Shown here: one piece after another, positions 1 through 9,158 of the stretch
How positions within the stretch are numbered: the stretch's first letter is position 1
Layout: every line of letters begins with the position of its first letter
Source of the DNA: Citrobacter werkmanii NBRC 105721
Lineage (GTDB): Bacteria; Pseudomonadota; Gammaproteobacteria; Enterobacterales; Enterobacteriaceae
NCBI GenBank assembly: GCA_000759755.1
Contig: BBMW01000010.1
Location: forward strand, 159,545 to 223,544
Direction of reading: 5' to 3'
Length of the DNA: 64,000 bases
Notes under the pieces: model-generated
Told to the model about the DNA's origin: nothing
Seen by the model: the letters and a program-made list of their open reading frames with translations, nothing else
The model's database searches: none
Translations under genes and position numbers: made by a program

Positions 1-20
1 TGATGCGGTATTAGTATTAA

Positions 21-296
21 TCGATAACATGGTACTGCTCCTTGGGAATAATCGTTTTCGTTTCGATACTCAGTAAAAACGACCACCCGTTCGGAAAACT
101 TAAAGCGCTACAAAAAATTTTTTCATGCCTCCTACAACTTCATCAGCAAGAGCTCACTCCTATTTTAGCTTTCCGTGCTTTAGCTCCAAAAAAGGCCTCA
201 CCCAAGGAAGAACTCACCTAAGGTTTAATTAAAAGATTATTAGAAATATCTCATCATGAGTTGATTGATTACGCATCTGAAGGGTTAACTTTATGA
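21..296 (+). pseudogene. decayed AT-rich reading frame left of lafZ
   Basis: One reading frame runs from 21 to 296 and is broken only by a TAA at 219-221. Both halves look protein-like (…ALAPKKASPKEELT, stop, GLIKRLLEISHHELIDYASE…), but there is no credible start, and a second short open stretch in another frame ends at 76. This is what a remnant gene with a stop and perhaps a frameshift would look like. I do not recognise the family. The rest of the 573 bases before lafZ is AT-rich, with no further gene that I can support; it should contain the lafZ promoter. Confidence 0.3.
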
Positions 297-573
297 TAAA
301 GATAAGATTGTACTCAATCAAGAATGCATTAAAGTATCGTACTCAGGCTTTATTTTACATTTCGTTGCAAATAGCCTGTATTTTTATATTGTGAGTCTCG
401 GACACTTTCGCTACATTTCAAATCCTTTTTTGGACAGTATAAAAAATACTCAATAGCGATTCGGCTACAGCTTCACAGCCAGAAAGACATTTCAATTTCT
501 CCAGAATTTTAATGCACTGATTTTTAACGGTGTGACACCAGGGATATAAAATCTTGCACGGGTACACAAAACG

Positions 574-1524
574 ATGAGTATCGTAGTCAACAACTGGCGG
601 ATGGATTCCTCGCTTAATGCGTTAATCCATTGTGAAACAGGTGAGATACGTCGCCTGGGCGAATACCATTTTATTCTGTTAGAGACATTAGCTAAAAATG
701 CCGATGTGGTTTTATCTCGGTCGTATTTAATGAGCGCGGTATGGAAAAATCGTATCGTTGGTGGAAATAGCCTGCCGACAGCCATTCATGCCCTACGTGT
801 TGCTATCGACGATGACGGCAAGCAGCAGGAAATTATAAAAACCATACCCAAAAAAGGGTATTTATTTAATAAAAACTACCTCACTGAAACTATTGACCTT
901 AATGAAACTGTGGCTGATGACAGTACTATTGATGAAGCCGAGAAGCGTACCGAGGTTATTGAACTCCTTACGCTTGTTGAAACGCTTCCGTCAACAACTC
1001 ATGGGGAAATACCCTTACTTAACAGTCAACTATTGCCGAGAAGCCAGAGAAAAACTAACATCAGGCGGCATCCTTATCGCGCCGTTCTGATTACCTTACC
1101 CGTTATCGTTATCGCGCTGTCGTTGTTTATTTTAATCTCTTATTTTAAAGCACCATCTGTCACTAAAATGGAAGAAGCTCCACAACTGGTTAAAGAGACG
1201 CTTGAAAATGCCAACCGTGTTACCGTATATCAACTGTACGACTCAGGTGAGAATAAGAAATCGTCATCGTTTGTTTCACCGCATATTCTTCCCGGTATAG
1301 AGCAGCTCAACCCATTGTTGGTAAGCCATAATGCCTCGATGACCTTGTATTATCGGGTTTCACTGAACAAACTTGCCCTTGATATTGTGCTTAGTAATCA
1401 ATGCAATGACAAATGGCAGTTAGCGCTGAGTTTTGATAACTGGCTAAATAAAGATAATGAAATGAATGGTATTTTAATTAAAGAAGTGGAGAAAATGTTA
1501 AATGAAATGCCAAAATGCAAATAA
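574..1524 (+). CDS. lafZ: LafZ, CadC/ToxR-like membrane transcription regulator of Flag-2
   Basis: One-step membrane regulator: a cytoplasmic winged-helix DNA-binding domain (about residues 1-105, with the OmpR/CadC-type ending IIKTIPKKGYLF), a linker, one membrane helix at about 172-194, and a periplasmic domain of about 120 residues. The periplasmic part has two cysteines, C277 and C315, which could form a disulfide. Flag-2 clusters of E. coli carry lafW and lafZ between lfgL and lafA, and this gene sits exactly there, next to lafW but on the opposite strand. Its 3' end overlaps the next gene by 23 bases, suggesting a co-translated partner. The regulator class is clear; the target genes are not shown by the sequence, though control of the lateral flagellum is the obvious guess. 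Confidence 0.8.
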   Translation: MSIVVNNWRMDSSLNALIHCETGEIRRLGEYHFILLETLAKNADVVLSRSYLMSAVWKNRIVGGNSLPTAIHALRVAIDDDGKQQEIIKTIPKKGYLFNKNYLTETIDLNETVADDSTIDEAEKRTEVIELLTLVETLPSTTHGEIPLLNSQLLPRSQRKTNIRRHPYRAVLITLPVIVIALSLFILISYFKAPSVTKMEEAPQLVKETLENANRVTVYQLYDSGENKKSSSFVSPHILPGIEQLNPLLVSHNASMTLYYRVSLNKLALDIVLSNQCNDKWQLALSFDNWLNKDNEMNGILIKEVEKMLNEMPKCK

Positions 1525-1981
1525 TTTCTTTTTCCCTGGCCTGTCTGTTTTAACGCTATTTTTCACTTTTATCGCGCATGCCCATATTGAAAATACGGTT
1601 ATTGCCAATTACGATCTTAATACTGGCAAAAACGTACATTATGAACTCATTACGAGTCCACTGAACAAAAACATGACCGTCACTCTCGTCCCGCTGGAGC
1701 AAAATAACAAAATGCCATCCACGTTTAAGATCGCATCGTGCATAAATCATTATGCAGGTTCATCTAAACAAGGGGAGTTTCACTTTAGTACCACCAAAAC
1801 CGATCAAAACGATTCCCGGCTGGCTAATTTCGGGGTATTTGTCTCTGAACACAACCTGCATACGTGGTGGCTTCATTTAAACCCACAGCAAAATTTGCTT
1901 TTTACACGGGATGTTGGAGGTCTATTAATCACAGACCCCACTGTATTTAACTTCTCAACAAATGCATGTCAGCAGAATTAA
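1502..1981 (+). CDS. small exported protein, possible periplasmic partner of LafZ
   Basis: A 159-residue protein of no family I recognise. It starts with a signal peptide-like stretch (hydrophobic core FFFPGLSVLTLFFTFIAHA) that would be cleaved near residue 27, so it is probably periplasmic. The mature part is rich in N, T and S, has two cysteines (one in FKIASC, one near the C-terminus) and no membrane helix. Its start lies inside the end of lafZ, and its stop overlaps the lafW stop by 4 bases tail to tail. Pairs such as ToxR/ToxS and MarT/FidL place a small membrane or periplasmic modulator directly behind a winged-helix membrane regulator, so a role in tuning LafZ is a reasonable inference. 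Confidence 0.6.
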   Translation: MKCQNANNFFFPGLSVLTLFFTFIAHAHIENTVIANYDLNTGKNVHYELITSPLNKNMTVTLVPLEQNNKMPSTFKIASCINHYAGSSKQGEFHFSTTKTDQNDSRLANFGVFVSEHNLHTWWLHLNPQQNLLFTRDVGGLLITDPTVFNFSTNACQQN

Positions 1982-2979
1982 CTTAATAAACTACGGACAG
2001 TCTGGCTGGAAAGTCGGGCTTGTCCATTTACCGCCTGTGCTAATACCTGATAATTGTGATTAGCATGATCCAATACTCCCCCCAGTGATTCAGAGGCTTT
2101 TACCGCACTCTCTGCCTGTGGAAAACGCGCCATACCGTCAATCAGTTGCCGGCCCTTTTCCTGCTGGGCAGCCATTTGCGCACGTTGATCGCCAATAATA
2201 TCCAACGCCTGCTGTAATCCGTCCGGAGTTCGGGTTCCGCCCTGTGCTATATACTGTTGAAGCTCCTCTGAACGTGAGGGATCGGCAAATGTTTTCAGCG
2301 GGGTAAACGCTGATGACTTCGCACCGACATCGCGTACGCTCAGGGTTTGTTGGAGCTGCGGCCACTGCTTTTCCGTGGTGGAGAACGTTAACGTGCCCTG
2401 CCGATCGTGCACCTGTACGCCGACGCGACGCAGCGCGTTGCTCATCATTATCTTGTACTGGCCTGGATCCATATCCTCACTCACCACCACCGCCGAGTGC
2501 TGCGTTTGCCGCCCGTCGGAAACACTAAACATACGCGAGCTTATGGCATTTGTTTGCAGCATCTGCGCCAGTTCAGGCGCGTGAAAGGTCACTCGCGCCT
2601 CGCCCTGCAAAACCGGACGCAGTTGCCTGTCCACCGCGCCGCCGGATAACGCCGTTCTTTTATCCAGCCACTGGGTAAGTTCGGCGCCCTTTTGCTGCTG
2701 CGTCTGCCCGCCACGGCGCGAGGCATGGCGATAATCCAGCAAATGCTGCTCCAGTTGTCCCAGATAGTGATCGGCCTGCTGCAGCGTGGTGAGCTGATCG
2801 TTAAGCTGCACGCTATAGCGCTGAGGCCGGGTGGTAATAAGCGGTGAGGCCGGGTAATCACTCGCCGTTGCGGGTAACTTTTGACGGACAGGGGCATTCT
2901 GCGCAACGGTATGCTGTTGCACAGAAGAATTAAGCGCTCCGCTACCGGAGAGTGATGTTGTATTTAAACCGACCTGCAT
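1978..2979 (-). CDS. lafW: LafW, Flag-2 hook-associated protein
   Basis: 333 residues, placed 25 bases behind lfgL as the last gene of the minus-strand hook operon. In Flag-2 and related lateral systems this slot holds LafW, annotated as a hook-associated protein. The sequence is rich in Q, A, S and T, with long helical stretches (for example residues 60-110 and 265-333), as expected for an axial or export-related component, and it has no signal peptide or membrane helix. I assign it mainly by position and composition. Its exact job (junction, cap or chaperone function between hook and filament) cannot be read from the sequence. Confidence 0.7.
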   Translation of the reverse strand: MQVGLNTTSLSGSGALNSSVQQHTVAQNAPVRQKLPATASDYPASPLITTRPQRYSVQLNDQLTTLQQADHYLGQLEQHLLDYRHASRRGGQTQQQKGAELTQWLDKRTALSGGAVDRQLRPVLQGEARVTFHAPELAQMLQTNAISSRMFSVSDGRQTQHSAVVVSEDMDPGQYKIMMSNALRRVGVQVHDRQGTLTFSTTEKQWPQLQQTLSVRDVGAKSSAFTPLKTFADPSRSEELQQYIAQGGTRTPDGLQQALDIIGDQRAQMAAQQEKGRQLIDGMARFPQAESAVKASESLGGVLDHANHNYQVLAQAVNGQARLSSQTVRSLLS

Positions 2980-3004
2980 ACTATTCCTGAGCTACTGCTA
3001 ACTG

Positions 3005-3934
3005 TTAAATCACACTGAAAAGGTTCAACTCACTCACTTTGGAGTAAGTTTTTAAGGTGGCTTCCATCGCCATTTCCAGACCGGTAAAGGTTATGGAAGC
3101 TGGGCCATAATCCAGATCGCTCAACTGGCTAATAAGCTGATCGTTGGACGTTGAGATATCCGTTTGAGCACCGCTTAGCATGGTCATCGTATTCTGCGTT
3201 TCACCAATGGTGGCGATAGAGGCATTGAGCTCATCAGAAGCCACGTCTACCGTGTCGATGGCATTCTGAATATCGCTTTGCACCTGCGGATCGGCGGGGT
3301 CTACCGATGGATCCTGCAGCTCTTTCGATAATGACGTTAAGGTGTTCAGCACGTCCAGGCTATCGCCGAAGAAGTCGCTGACGGCAACATTGGTATCAAC
3401 CTCTACGCCATTGGAGACGGTGGTCTGGCGATGATCGTCGTTACCCTGATAGGTATAGCTGTCGGTCACCCCGTCGCCGTCCTCATCCACCGCGACAATC
3501 GGCGGCCGATCGTTCACCGTGCCGCCAAACACATAGTGCCCGTCTTCATCCTGGTAATTGAGCGCCGCCACCATCGCTTCGGTCATTGACTGGATATCCT
3601 GCCCCAGGCTGGATAATGACTCGGCGGTATTGGTGCCGTTCGCGGCTTCCAACAGATCGTCGCGAATCGCCAACAGATCGTTATTAACGCCATCGAGAAT
3701 AGACTCCTGCTGGCTCATTCCTGCCGACGCGGAATCAATATTGGTTTGATATTGGTCGAGGGCCGATTGCTGGCGGTTAAGCTGGGTGATACGGGTTGCA
3801 GCGATAGGATCATCTGACGGCAACAGAATGCTTTTGCCCGTCGCCATTTGCGTAACGACGTGCGACAAATCGCTGGAAAGGTTATTAAAACTCTGCGTCA
3901 TAGACACATAGGATTGTTGGGTAGACACTCGCAT
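3005..3934 (-). CDS. lfgL: LfgL, hook-filament junction protein (FlgL/HAP3-like)
   Basis: 309 residues with the flagellin-like N-terminus of FlgL (MRVSTQQSYVSMTQSFNNL, then TGKSILLPSDDPIAATRI) and a matching C-terminal helical half that ends with the coiled D0 segment. FlgL sits between FlgK and the filament and is exported through the flagellar type III apparatus, so it has no Sec signal. It follows lfgK by 20 bases and precedes lafW. The length is close to E. coli FlgL (317). The central domain is very acidic (VDEDGDGVTDSYTY), which is common for surface-exposed junction domains. Confidence 0.92.
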   Translation of the reverse strand: MRVSTQQSYVSMTQSFNNLSSDLSHVVTQMATGKSILLPSDDPIAATRITQLNRQQSALDQYQTNIDSASAGMSQQESILDGVNNDLLAIRDDLLEAANGTNTAESLSSLGQDIQSMTEAMVAALNYQDEDGHYVFGGTVNDRPPIVAVDEDGDGVTDSYTYQGNDDHRQTTVSNGVEVDTNVAVSDFFGDSLDVLNTLTSLSKELQDPSVDPADPQVQSDIQNAIDTVDVASDELNASIATIGETQNTMTMLSGAQTDISTSNDQLISQLSDLDYGPASITFTGLEMAMEATLKTYSKVSELNLFSVI

Positions 3935-3951
3935 GATAATAGCCCTCCAGG

Positions 3952-5331
3952 TTAGCTACACATTTCCAGCACAGAATCGAAAATATCAGCACCCGTTGAG
4001 ATGACTTTCAGGTTAGCCTCGTAAATCTGCTGGTAGGTAATAAGGTTGACCGCTTCTTCGTCCATGCTGACGCCGCTCACGCTGCTCTGTTGATTCTGTG
4101 CCTCGGAGTACACGTTGGCTGCGGCTTCGGCTTCCGTCTGGTTTTGCTGGCTGTAAATACCGATGTTACTGATGATCGATGAACAGGCTTCGCCCACGGT
4201 TACGCTGCCGAGACCTTCTATATCCAACGGTTCGGTCGAGATGTTGATTAGCGCCTGCAGGTTATCGCTGTTACCGCTTTCGTCTGGCGAGCTGGAAAAT
4301 GCCAGTTCATCGGCGGTGATATCGGGATTGACCTCCAGCGGACCATCCGATGAGTTTTCGTCATAAATAAACAGCGGTTCGCCGGGATTCCCGTTCAGGT
4401 CATAGCCCTGCGCCAGCTGAGTGTTAACCGCATCGGCAAATTGCTCCGCCATGCTGTTAATCGTTCCCGTCAACGGCGTCAGTATTTCATTCTGATAATC
4501 AAACAACGCCCCCAGCGAACCGCCGGTATCGGTGCTCATGGATGAGGTGGTTCCGGCAAACGTCAGCGACATGCTTTGTGTGCCGTCGGCGTTGGTATCC
4601 AGTTCGATGGTGGAACTCTCCTGCCCGCTGACCAACGGCTGACCGTTTTGCAGCGTGACGTTATAGTTACCTTCATCATCGATATTGACCTGAACGTCCA
4701 TGATACCGCTGAGTTGTTCGACCATCTGATCGCGGGCGTCGTACAGCGCCGAGGCGTTATCACCGTTGGCTTCAGCTTCCGCAATTTGCTGATTATAACT
4801 GGCAATACCGGTAGTCAGGGTGTTCACCTGCGCCACCATCGCCTGCTCCTGGCTGACGATCTCGCTGCTTTGCGAGTCGATATAATCGAGGGTGTTATCC
4901 ACGCGCAGCGCCAGCGCGCCGGACTCGCTAATCACCTGCTCACGCAGGGCGGAATCATCCGGGCTGGTGGTGGCTTCGTTTAGCGCGGCAAAAAAGTTAT
5001 CAAAACCCCCGCTCAGGCTGCTGTTATCATCGCTGAGGACGGTTTCCAACTGCGTTAAATATTCTTGCTGGGTGTTGTAATAGCCATAATCGCTGGCGGC
5101 ATACCAGACCTGGTTAACCTGATACTGGTTTGAGACCCGGCGAATACTGTCAACCTGCACACCGTTACCCGCGCTGTTCGCCGAACCAGAACTGGCGCCA
5201 ATGGTACTGGTGATGGCAACCTGCCGGGTGTAACCGTCTGTCATGGCGTTGGCGGTGTTTTGCGCCGTTACGTTAAGCTCCACTTGCGCAGTCGATGCGC
5301 CGCTGTAGCCAATGTTAATCATGTCCATCAA
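3952..5331 (-). CDS. lfgK: LfgK, hook-associated protein 1 (FlgK-like)
   Basis: 459 residues, somewhat shorter than FlgK of the primary flagellum (about 547) because of a smaller variable centre. The N-terminus carries the rod/hook signature (GYSGASTAQVELNVTAQNTAN, then GYTRQVAI) and the C-terminus the matching D0 segment (NLITYQQIYEANLKVISTGA). It joins the hook to LfgL and is exported by the type III apparatus. Unusually for an axial protein it has cysteines, one in GEACSSI and one next to the last residue. A 95-base gap separates it from lfgJ, a place where a separate late promoter could sit, but I see no convincing consensus there. Confidence 0.92.
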   Translation of the reverse strand: MMDMINIGYSGASTAQVELNVTAQNTANAMTDGYTRQVAITSTIGASSGSANSAGNGVQVDSIRRVSNQYQVNQVWYAASDYGYYNTQQEYLTQLETVLSDDNSSLSGGFDNFFAALNEATTSPDDSALREQVISESGALALRVDNTLDYIDSQSSEIVSQEQAMVAQVNTLTTGIASYNQQIAEAEANGDNASALYDARDQMVEQLSGIMDVQVNIDDEGNYNVTLQNGQPLVSGQESSTIELDTNADGTQSMSLTFAGTTSSMSTDTGGSLGALFDYQNEILTPLTGTINSMAEQFADAVNTQLAQGYDLNGNPGEPLFIYDENSSDGPLEVNPDITADELAFSSSPDESGNSDNLQALINISTEPLDIEGLGSVTVGEACSSIISNIGIYSQQNQTEAEAAANVYSEAQNQQSSVSGVSMDEEAVNLITYQQIYEANLKVISTGADIFDSVLEMCS

Positions 5332-5426
5332 AGCGTCCTCGCCGGTCAGTTACCCGGTCTGTCATTAACAACCTTGCCGATTAAGAGCGGCGAAAAAACC
5401 GCAGTTCTTAAGCCGCCGCGCAATCT

Positions 5427-5738
5427 TTATCCTTTGTGATGAGGGGAGAGTTGTTTGACGATCATCTCCGCAATGCCAATGCCGTGCTGTTGGGCAAGAC
5501 TGTTGCACAGCTGATCATCATAAAATCCCTGCATCATGCGTACCGAGTCGCTGTTAAACGGGTTATCTTTTGAATCGAATATCTCATTGGTTTTACGCAT
5601 CTCTTTCAGCATGTTGCGTAAGAAGATGGCTTCGAACTGCTGGGCCGCTTTCTGCAAATCGTTATCTTTGATTTTGGGGCCCATTAACGCATCGCTGCCG
5701 TCAATACCCCCGCTATGATTCACCTTAATATCGGCCAT
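5427..5738 (-). CDS. lfgJ: LfgJ, rod-cap protein without muramidase domain
   Basis: 103 residues corresponding only to the N-terminal rod-scaffold half of FlgJ (core FEAIFLRNMLKEMRKT, then the MMQGFYDDQL segment). The C-terminal peptidoglycan hydrolase domain that makes E. coli FlgJ about 313 residues long is absent, and the stop is clean with no remnant downstream. Single-domain FlgJ is normal in several flagellar lineages, including lateral systems, where a separate lytic enzyme opens the wall. Its ATG overlaps the lfgI stop (TAATG), so the two are probably translationally coupled. Confidence 0.9.
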   Translation of the reverse strand: MADIKVNHSGGIDGSDALMGPKIKDNDLQKAAQQFEAIFLRNMLKEMRKTNEIFDSKDNPFNSDSVRMMQGFYDDQLCNSLAQQHGIGIAEMIVKQLSPHHKG

Positions 5739-6874
5739 TAAATCACCTCCAGATCGGCATCCAGCGCCCCGGCTTCATGCAGGGCCTGTAAAATAGACAT
5801 AATGTCGTCTGGCGTGGCTCCCAGGCTGTTGAGCGCATTAACCAACGTTTTCAGACTGCTGGATTCAGGCAGCGTAATCATCCCCGGACGGGCATGATTC
5901 ACCGAAATATTGCTTTGCGGCGTCACCGCCGTACGGCCACCGGCAAAAGCGTTCGGCTGGCTGACGTTGCTGCTTTCATTGATGGAAACCGTCAGACTGC
6001 CATGCGATACCGCCGCCGCATGCAGGGCAATACCATCGCCCATAACGACCGTACCGGTACGCGAGTTAAACACCACCCGTGCCCGGACTTTTTCCGCCTG
6101 CACCTGGACGTCATCTAACTGAGACATAAACGCAACGCGCGCCCCGGGGCTGGTTGGCGCGCGGACGATAACGTTGGTTGAGCTTTGTGCCGTCGCAATG
6201 CCGCCAAACGACGCGTTGATCGCCGCCGCAATATTATTGGCATCTTTGAAAGAAGGACGTTTCAGGTTAAGCGTGATGGTATCGCCCATCTGGAAATCGC
6301 TGGGAATTTCACGCTCTACCGACGCGCCGTTCGGTATCAGCCCGGCGGTGGGGGTATTCACGGTGACGCTGGAGCCGCTGGCCCCGGTCGCGTTCATCCC
6401 GCCGACCACCACGCTCCCTTGCGCAAGGGCGTAGACCTCTCCGTCCGCGCCGTGTAATTGGGTGAGTAATAATGTGCCGCCGCGCAGGCTTTTGGCATCG
6501 CCAATCGACGAGACCGTGACGTCAATGGTCTGCCCACGCGAGTACATGGGCGGCAACGTCGCGCTGACCGCCACCGCCGCAACGTTCTTCACCTTCGGAT
6601 CGATTTTGCCCGGCAGTTGTACGCCGAACTGGCGCAGCATGTTGGTAATTGTCTGGTTGGTAAATTTGACCTGGTTTTTATCCCCGGTTCCATCCAGACC
6701 GACCACCAGACTGTAGCCGACGAGTTGGTTTTCCCTGACCCCCTGGACATTAACCAGCGACTCCAGAGATTGCGCCTGCACCGCGCCAGGTAGCGCCAGG
6801 CTCAGGGCGATAACGATGCCGTTTAACGCCTTCATCCAGCGCCCGCTTAAGTGTTGCATATCAAAATCCTGCAT
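5738..6874 (-). CDS. lfgI: LfgI, flagellar P-ring protein (FlgI-like)
   Basis: 378 residues with a Sec signal peptide: a positively charged start, then a hydrophobic run ending …ALPGAVQA before QSLESLVNV. The mature part has the FlgI signature ([15 protein letters not shown], then [10 protein letters not shown]). The protein forms the P ring around the distal rod in the peptidoglycan layer. The longest frame begins at 6874, overlapping the lfgH stop as TAATG; internal methionines at residues 6 and 14 are possible alternative starts, the latter giving the most typical signal length. Upstream is the L-ring gene lfgH and downstream the rod cap lfgJ, the standard flg order. Confidence 0.94.
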   Translation of the reverse strand: MQDFDMQHLSGRWMKALNGIVIALSLALPGAVQAQSLESLVNVQGVRENQLVGYSLVVGLDGTGDKNQVKFTNQTITNMLRQFGVQLPGKIDPKVKNVAAVAVSATLPPMYSRGQTIDVTVSSIGDAKSLRGGTLLLTQLHGADGEVYALAQGSVVVGGMNATGASGSSVTVNTPTAGLIPNGASVEREIPSDFQMGDTITLNLKRPSFKDANNIAAAINASFGGIATAQSSTNVIVRAPTSPGARVAFMSQLDDVQVQAEKVRARVVFNSRTGTVVMGDGIALHAAAVSHGSLTVSINESSNVSQPNAFAGGRTAVTPQSNISVNHARPGMITLPESSSLKTLVNALNSLGATPDDIMSILQALHEAGALDADLEVI

Positions 6875-7539
6875 TAGATCGGGAAGAGAGGATGGTTAAA
6901 CAGACGCGTCAGCCAGCCCGCCGCATTGGCATCGCTCAATGCGCCACGACCCGCATAGGAGATACGCGCATCGGCAATACGCTGCGATGAGACGGAGTTG
7001 TCGTTCTGAATGTCATCGGCGCGCACCAGACCACTCAGGCGAATGTACTCATCGCCCTGGTTAAGGGTGAGCCATTTTTCACCGCGAATTTCCAGGATAC
7101 CGTTCGGCTGTACCGAATGTACCGACACCGTAATTTCACCGCGCAAACTGTTTTGCTGCTGCGAGGTCGCCGTCCCGTTGAAGTCACGATTAGCATCCAC
7201 GGAAGCGGAAAGGTTATCTTTGGTATGTCCGAACAGCGTCGGCGCGCCGATATCAACGGTATTGTTCTTACCGAAATTGGTTTTCGCCTGTTTGCTCGAC
7301 TGGGTGGATTCTTCCAGCATCACGGTCAGGATATCCCCCACCCGATAGGCGCGGCGGTCCGCCGTCAGCGACCAGTTATACCCAGTTTCAAACACGCCAC
7401 CCGCACGACCATCCGCCGTTGGCGGCGCTTCCGTTTTGGGAGGAGCAAAGAATTCGTCATTTTTTTTGACCAGTAGGGCCTGCGATTCGCACCCGCTTAA
7501 CAGGGGAAGCAGTACCATCAGCCAGAGATAATTTTTCAC
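6874..7539 (-). CDS. lfgH: LfgH, flagellar L-ring lipoprotein (FlgH-like)
   Basis: Outer-membrane L-ring subunit, a lipoprotein: the lipobox LLSGC follows a hydrophobic run, giving a mature N-terminal cysteine. The family core is visible as [20 protein letters not shown], a glycine/serine-rich middle and [25 protein letters not shown], ending GWLTRLF. I chose the GTG at 7539 (221 residues), with AGG six bases upstream. The ATG at 7581 is open too, but its extra 14 codons fall in a REP-like palindrome and would push the lipobox further in. It overlaps lfgI by one base (TAATG). Confidence 0.9.
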   Translation of the reverse strand: MKNYLWLMVLLPLLSGCESQALLVKKNDEFFAPPKTEAPPTADGRAGGVFETGYNWSLTADRRAYRVGDILTVMLEESTQSSKQAKTNFGKNNTVDIGAPTLFGHTKDNLSASVDANRDFNGTATSQQQNSLRGEITVSVHSVQPNGILEIRGEKWLTLNQGDEYIRLSGLVRADDIQNDNSVSSQRIADARISYAGRGALSDANAAGWLTRLFNHPLFPI

Positions 7540-7553
7540 GTTCTGCCTATTTC

Positions 7554-7580
7554 TGCCGGATGGCGCTGAACCATCCGGCA
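7554..7580. repeat. REP-like palindrome between lfgG and lfgH
   Basis: Inverted repeat with arms TGCCGGATGG (7554-7563) and CCATCCGGCA (7571-7580) and a 7-base loop. The arms resemble enterobacterial REP units. It lies inside the flagellar operon, just upstream of the lfgH start, where its hairpin could stabilise the upstream transcript or lower lfgH expression. Confidence 0.7.
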
Positions 7581-7595
7581 TTTCACATTCTTGAG

Positions 7596-8381
7596 TTACA
7601 GTGTCTGACTAATAAACTGCAGCATATCGTCTGCCGCAGAGACCATTTTGGCGTTCATCTCATAGGCGCGCTGTACGGTGATCATCGCCACCATTTCGTT
7701 GACGATGTCCACGTTCGAGCCTTCCAGTGCTTTATCCTGTAACGTTCCCAGGCCATCTTCCCCCGGAATACCTTCCGTCGGTTGGCCGCTGGCCGCCGTT
7801 TCCAGATACAGGTTGTCGCCTTCGGCTGAAAGCCCGGCCGGGTTGGCGAAATTCACCAGCGTTAGCTGCCCCAGTTCAGTAGGGTCACTGTCGCCGGGCA
7901 GGATTGCCGTCACGGTGCCGTCAGGTGAAAAAGCGACTTGGGTGGCCCCTGCTGGCACATCAATTTCTGGCTGTAGCGGCAATCCCTGGGCGTTGGTTAG
8001 CACGCCGTCGGCATTAACCTGCATATTGCCGTCACGGGTATACGCAATATCTCCGTTCGCCTTTTGCACCTGCCAGAATCCCTGCCCCATGATGGCCACG
8101 TTCATCGTATTGTCGGTGGTTTCTACATTCCCTTCGGTGAAGGTTTTTTGTGTTCCCACAATACGAACACCGCTACCGAACTGCATACCGGTCGGCATGA
8201 TGTTATTTTGATCGAGCATGGCGCCCGGCGCTTCCTGAGTCTGATAAAACAGATCCTGGAACATTACGCGGTCGCGCTTAAAGCCCGTGGTATTGACGTT
8301 GGCGATGTTGTTAGCAATCGCACTCATCTCAGCATCCTGCGCCGACAGGCCGGTTTTACTGATCCATAACGCTGCGTTCAT
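7596..8381 (-). CDS. lfgG: LfgG, distal rod protein (FlgG-like)
   Basis: 261 residues, the same size as E. coli FlgG (260). The start MNAALWISKTGLSAQDAEM followed by IANNIANVNTTGFKRDR is the classical FlgG rod signature, and the C-terminus has the matching EGSNVDIVNEMVAMITVQRAYEMNAK segment. It polymerises into the distal rod that passes through the P and L rings and is exported by the flagellar type III apparatus. Neighbours are lfgF (30 bases upstream) and lfgH, separated by a REP-like palindrome. Confidence 0.95.
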   Translation of the reverse strand: MNAALWISKTGLSAQDAEMSAIANNIANVNTTGFKRDRVMFQDLFYQTQEAPGAMLDQNNIMPTGMQFGSGVRIVGTQKTFTEGNVETTDNTMNVAIMGQGFWQVQKANGDIAYTRDGNMQVNADGVLTNAQGLPLQPEIDVPAGATQVAFSPDGTVTAILPGDSDPTELGQLTLVNFANPAGLSAEGDNLYLETAASGQPTEGIPGEDGLGTLQDKALEGSNVDIVNEMVAMITVQRAYEMNAKMVSAADDMLQFISQTL

Positions 8382-8411
8382 AAAACTTTATCCCTGATTA
8401 AAGGCTACGAC

Positions 8412-9149
8412 TCAGGAGCCGCGTAGCAGTCTGTTGCCTGAGTCGCTGAGATCTTCAGCCGTTTTCATCATCTTGATTTGCGCTTCGAACTGACGGTTCA
8501 TCGCGATAGATGACATCATTTCGCTCACCGCAGACACGTTACTGCCTTCCAGAAAGCCGCCGCTCACTTTGATGTTCTCATCGCGCTGTGCCGGTACGCC
8601 GTCCGCCGTCACCAGCATCCCTTCGCTATTTTTCGCCAGATTGGCGACCGGAATATCCACCAGCTTCAGGCGATCGATATCCATCGTTGCAGTGACATCG
8701 CCATCGTCAGGTGTGACGGAGAGCGTGCCGTCGCTGCCGAAAGAGGCAATCGCGTTTGGCGGTAAAATAATCGGGCCGTTATCCCCGAGCACCACGTTAC
8801 CGTCGATGGTCAGTTGTCCCTGATCGTCCTGCTGAATATTGCCGTTACGGGTGTACACCTCGTTTCCCGCTTTATCCTGCACGGCGATATAGCCGGATCC
8901 CTGAATAGCAACATCAAGTGGACGTTCGGTTTTTTCTGCCACGCCGGTGCTGTCATTGACGCCGCTGGGACTCTCCTTCGCCATAAAACGCGTATCGAAG
9001 CCACCGCCTTTTACTTTGTCATTGCTCGCCATCGCCATATCCGCGCGAAAACCATTGGTGTTAACGTTGGCGAGGTTATTGGCGCTAATTTGCTGCTCCA
9101 GCAGCGTCTGGGTGGCGCCGCTCAGTGCGGTATAAATCAACCGATCCAT
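8412..9149 (-). CDS. lfgF: LfgF, proximal rod protein (FlgF-like)
   Basis: 245 residues, close to E. coli FlgF (251). It shows the N-terminal rod motif (ISANNLANVNTNGFRADM) after MDRLIYTALSGATQTLLEQQ, and the C-terminal EGSNVSAVSEMMSSIAMNRQFEAQIK. It is a component of the rod, exported through the flagellar apparatus without a Sec signal. It follows lfgE by 9 bases, so the pair is probably translated together. Confidence 0.94.
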   Translation of the reverse strand: MDRLIYTALSGATQTLLEQQISANNLANVNTNGFRADMAMASNDKVKGGGFDTRFMAKESPSGVNDSTGVAEKTERPLDVAIQGSGYIAVQDKAGNEVYTRNGNIQQDDQGQLTIDGNVVLGDNGPIILPPNAIASFGSDGTLSVTPDDGDVTATMDIDRLKLVDIPVANLAKNSEGMLVTADGVPAQRDENIKVSGGFLEGSNVSAVSEMMSSIAMNRQFEAQIKMMKTAEDLSDSGNRLLRGS

Positions 9150-9158
9150 TTCTTAGCC

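Noticed and set aside
5332-5426. Separate flagellar promoter before lfgK
   Set aside because: Only fragments of sigma28 and sigma54 elements occur, with wrong spacing or poor match.
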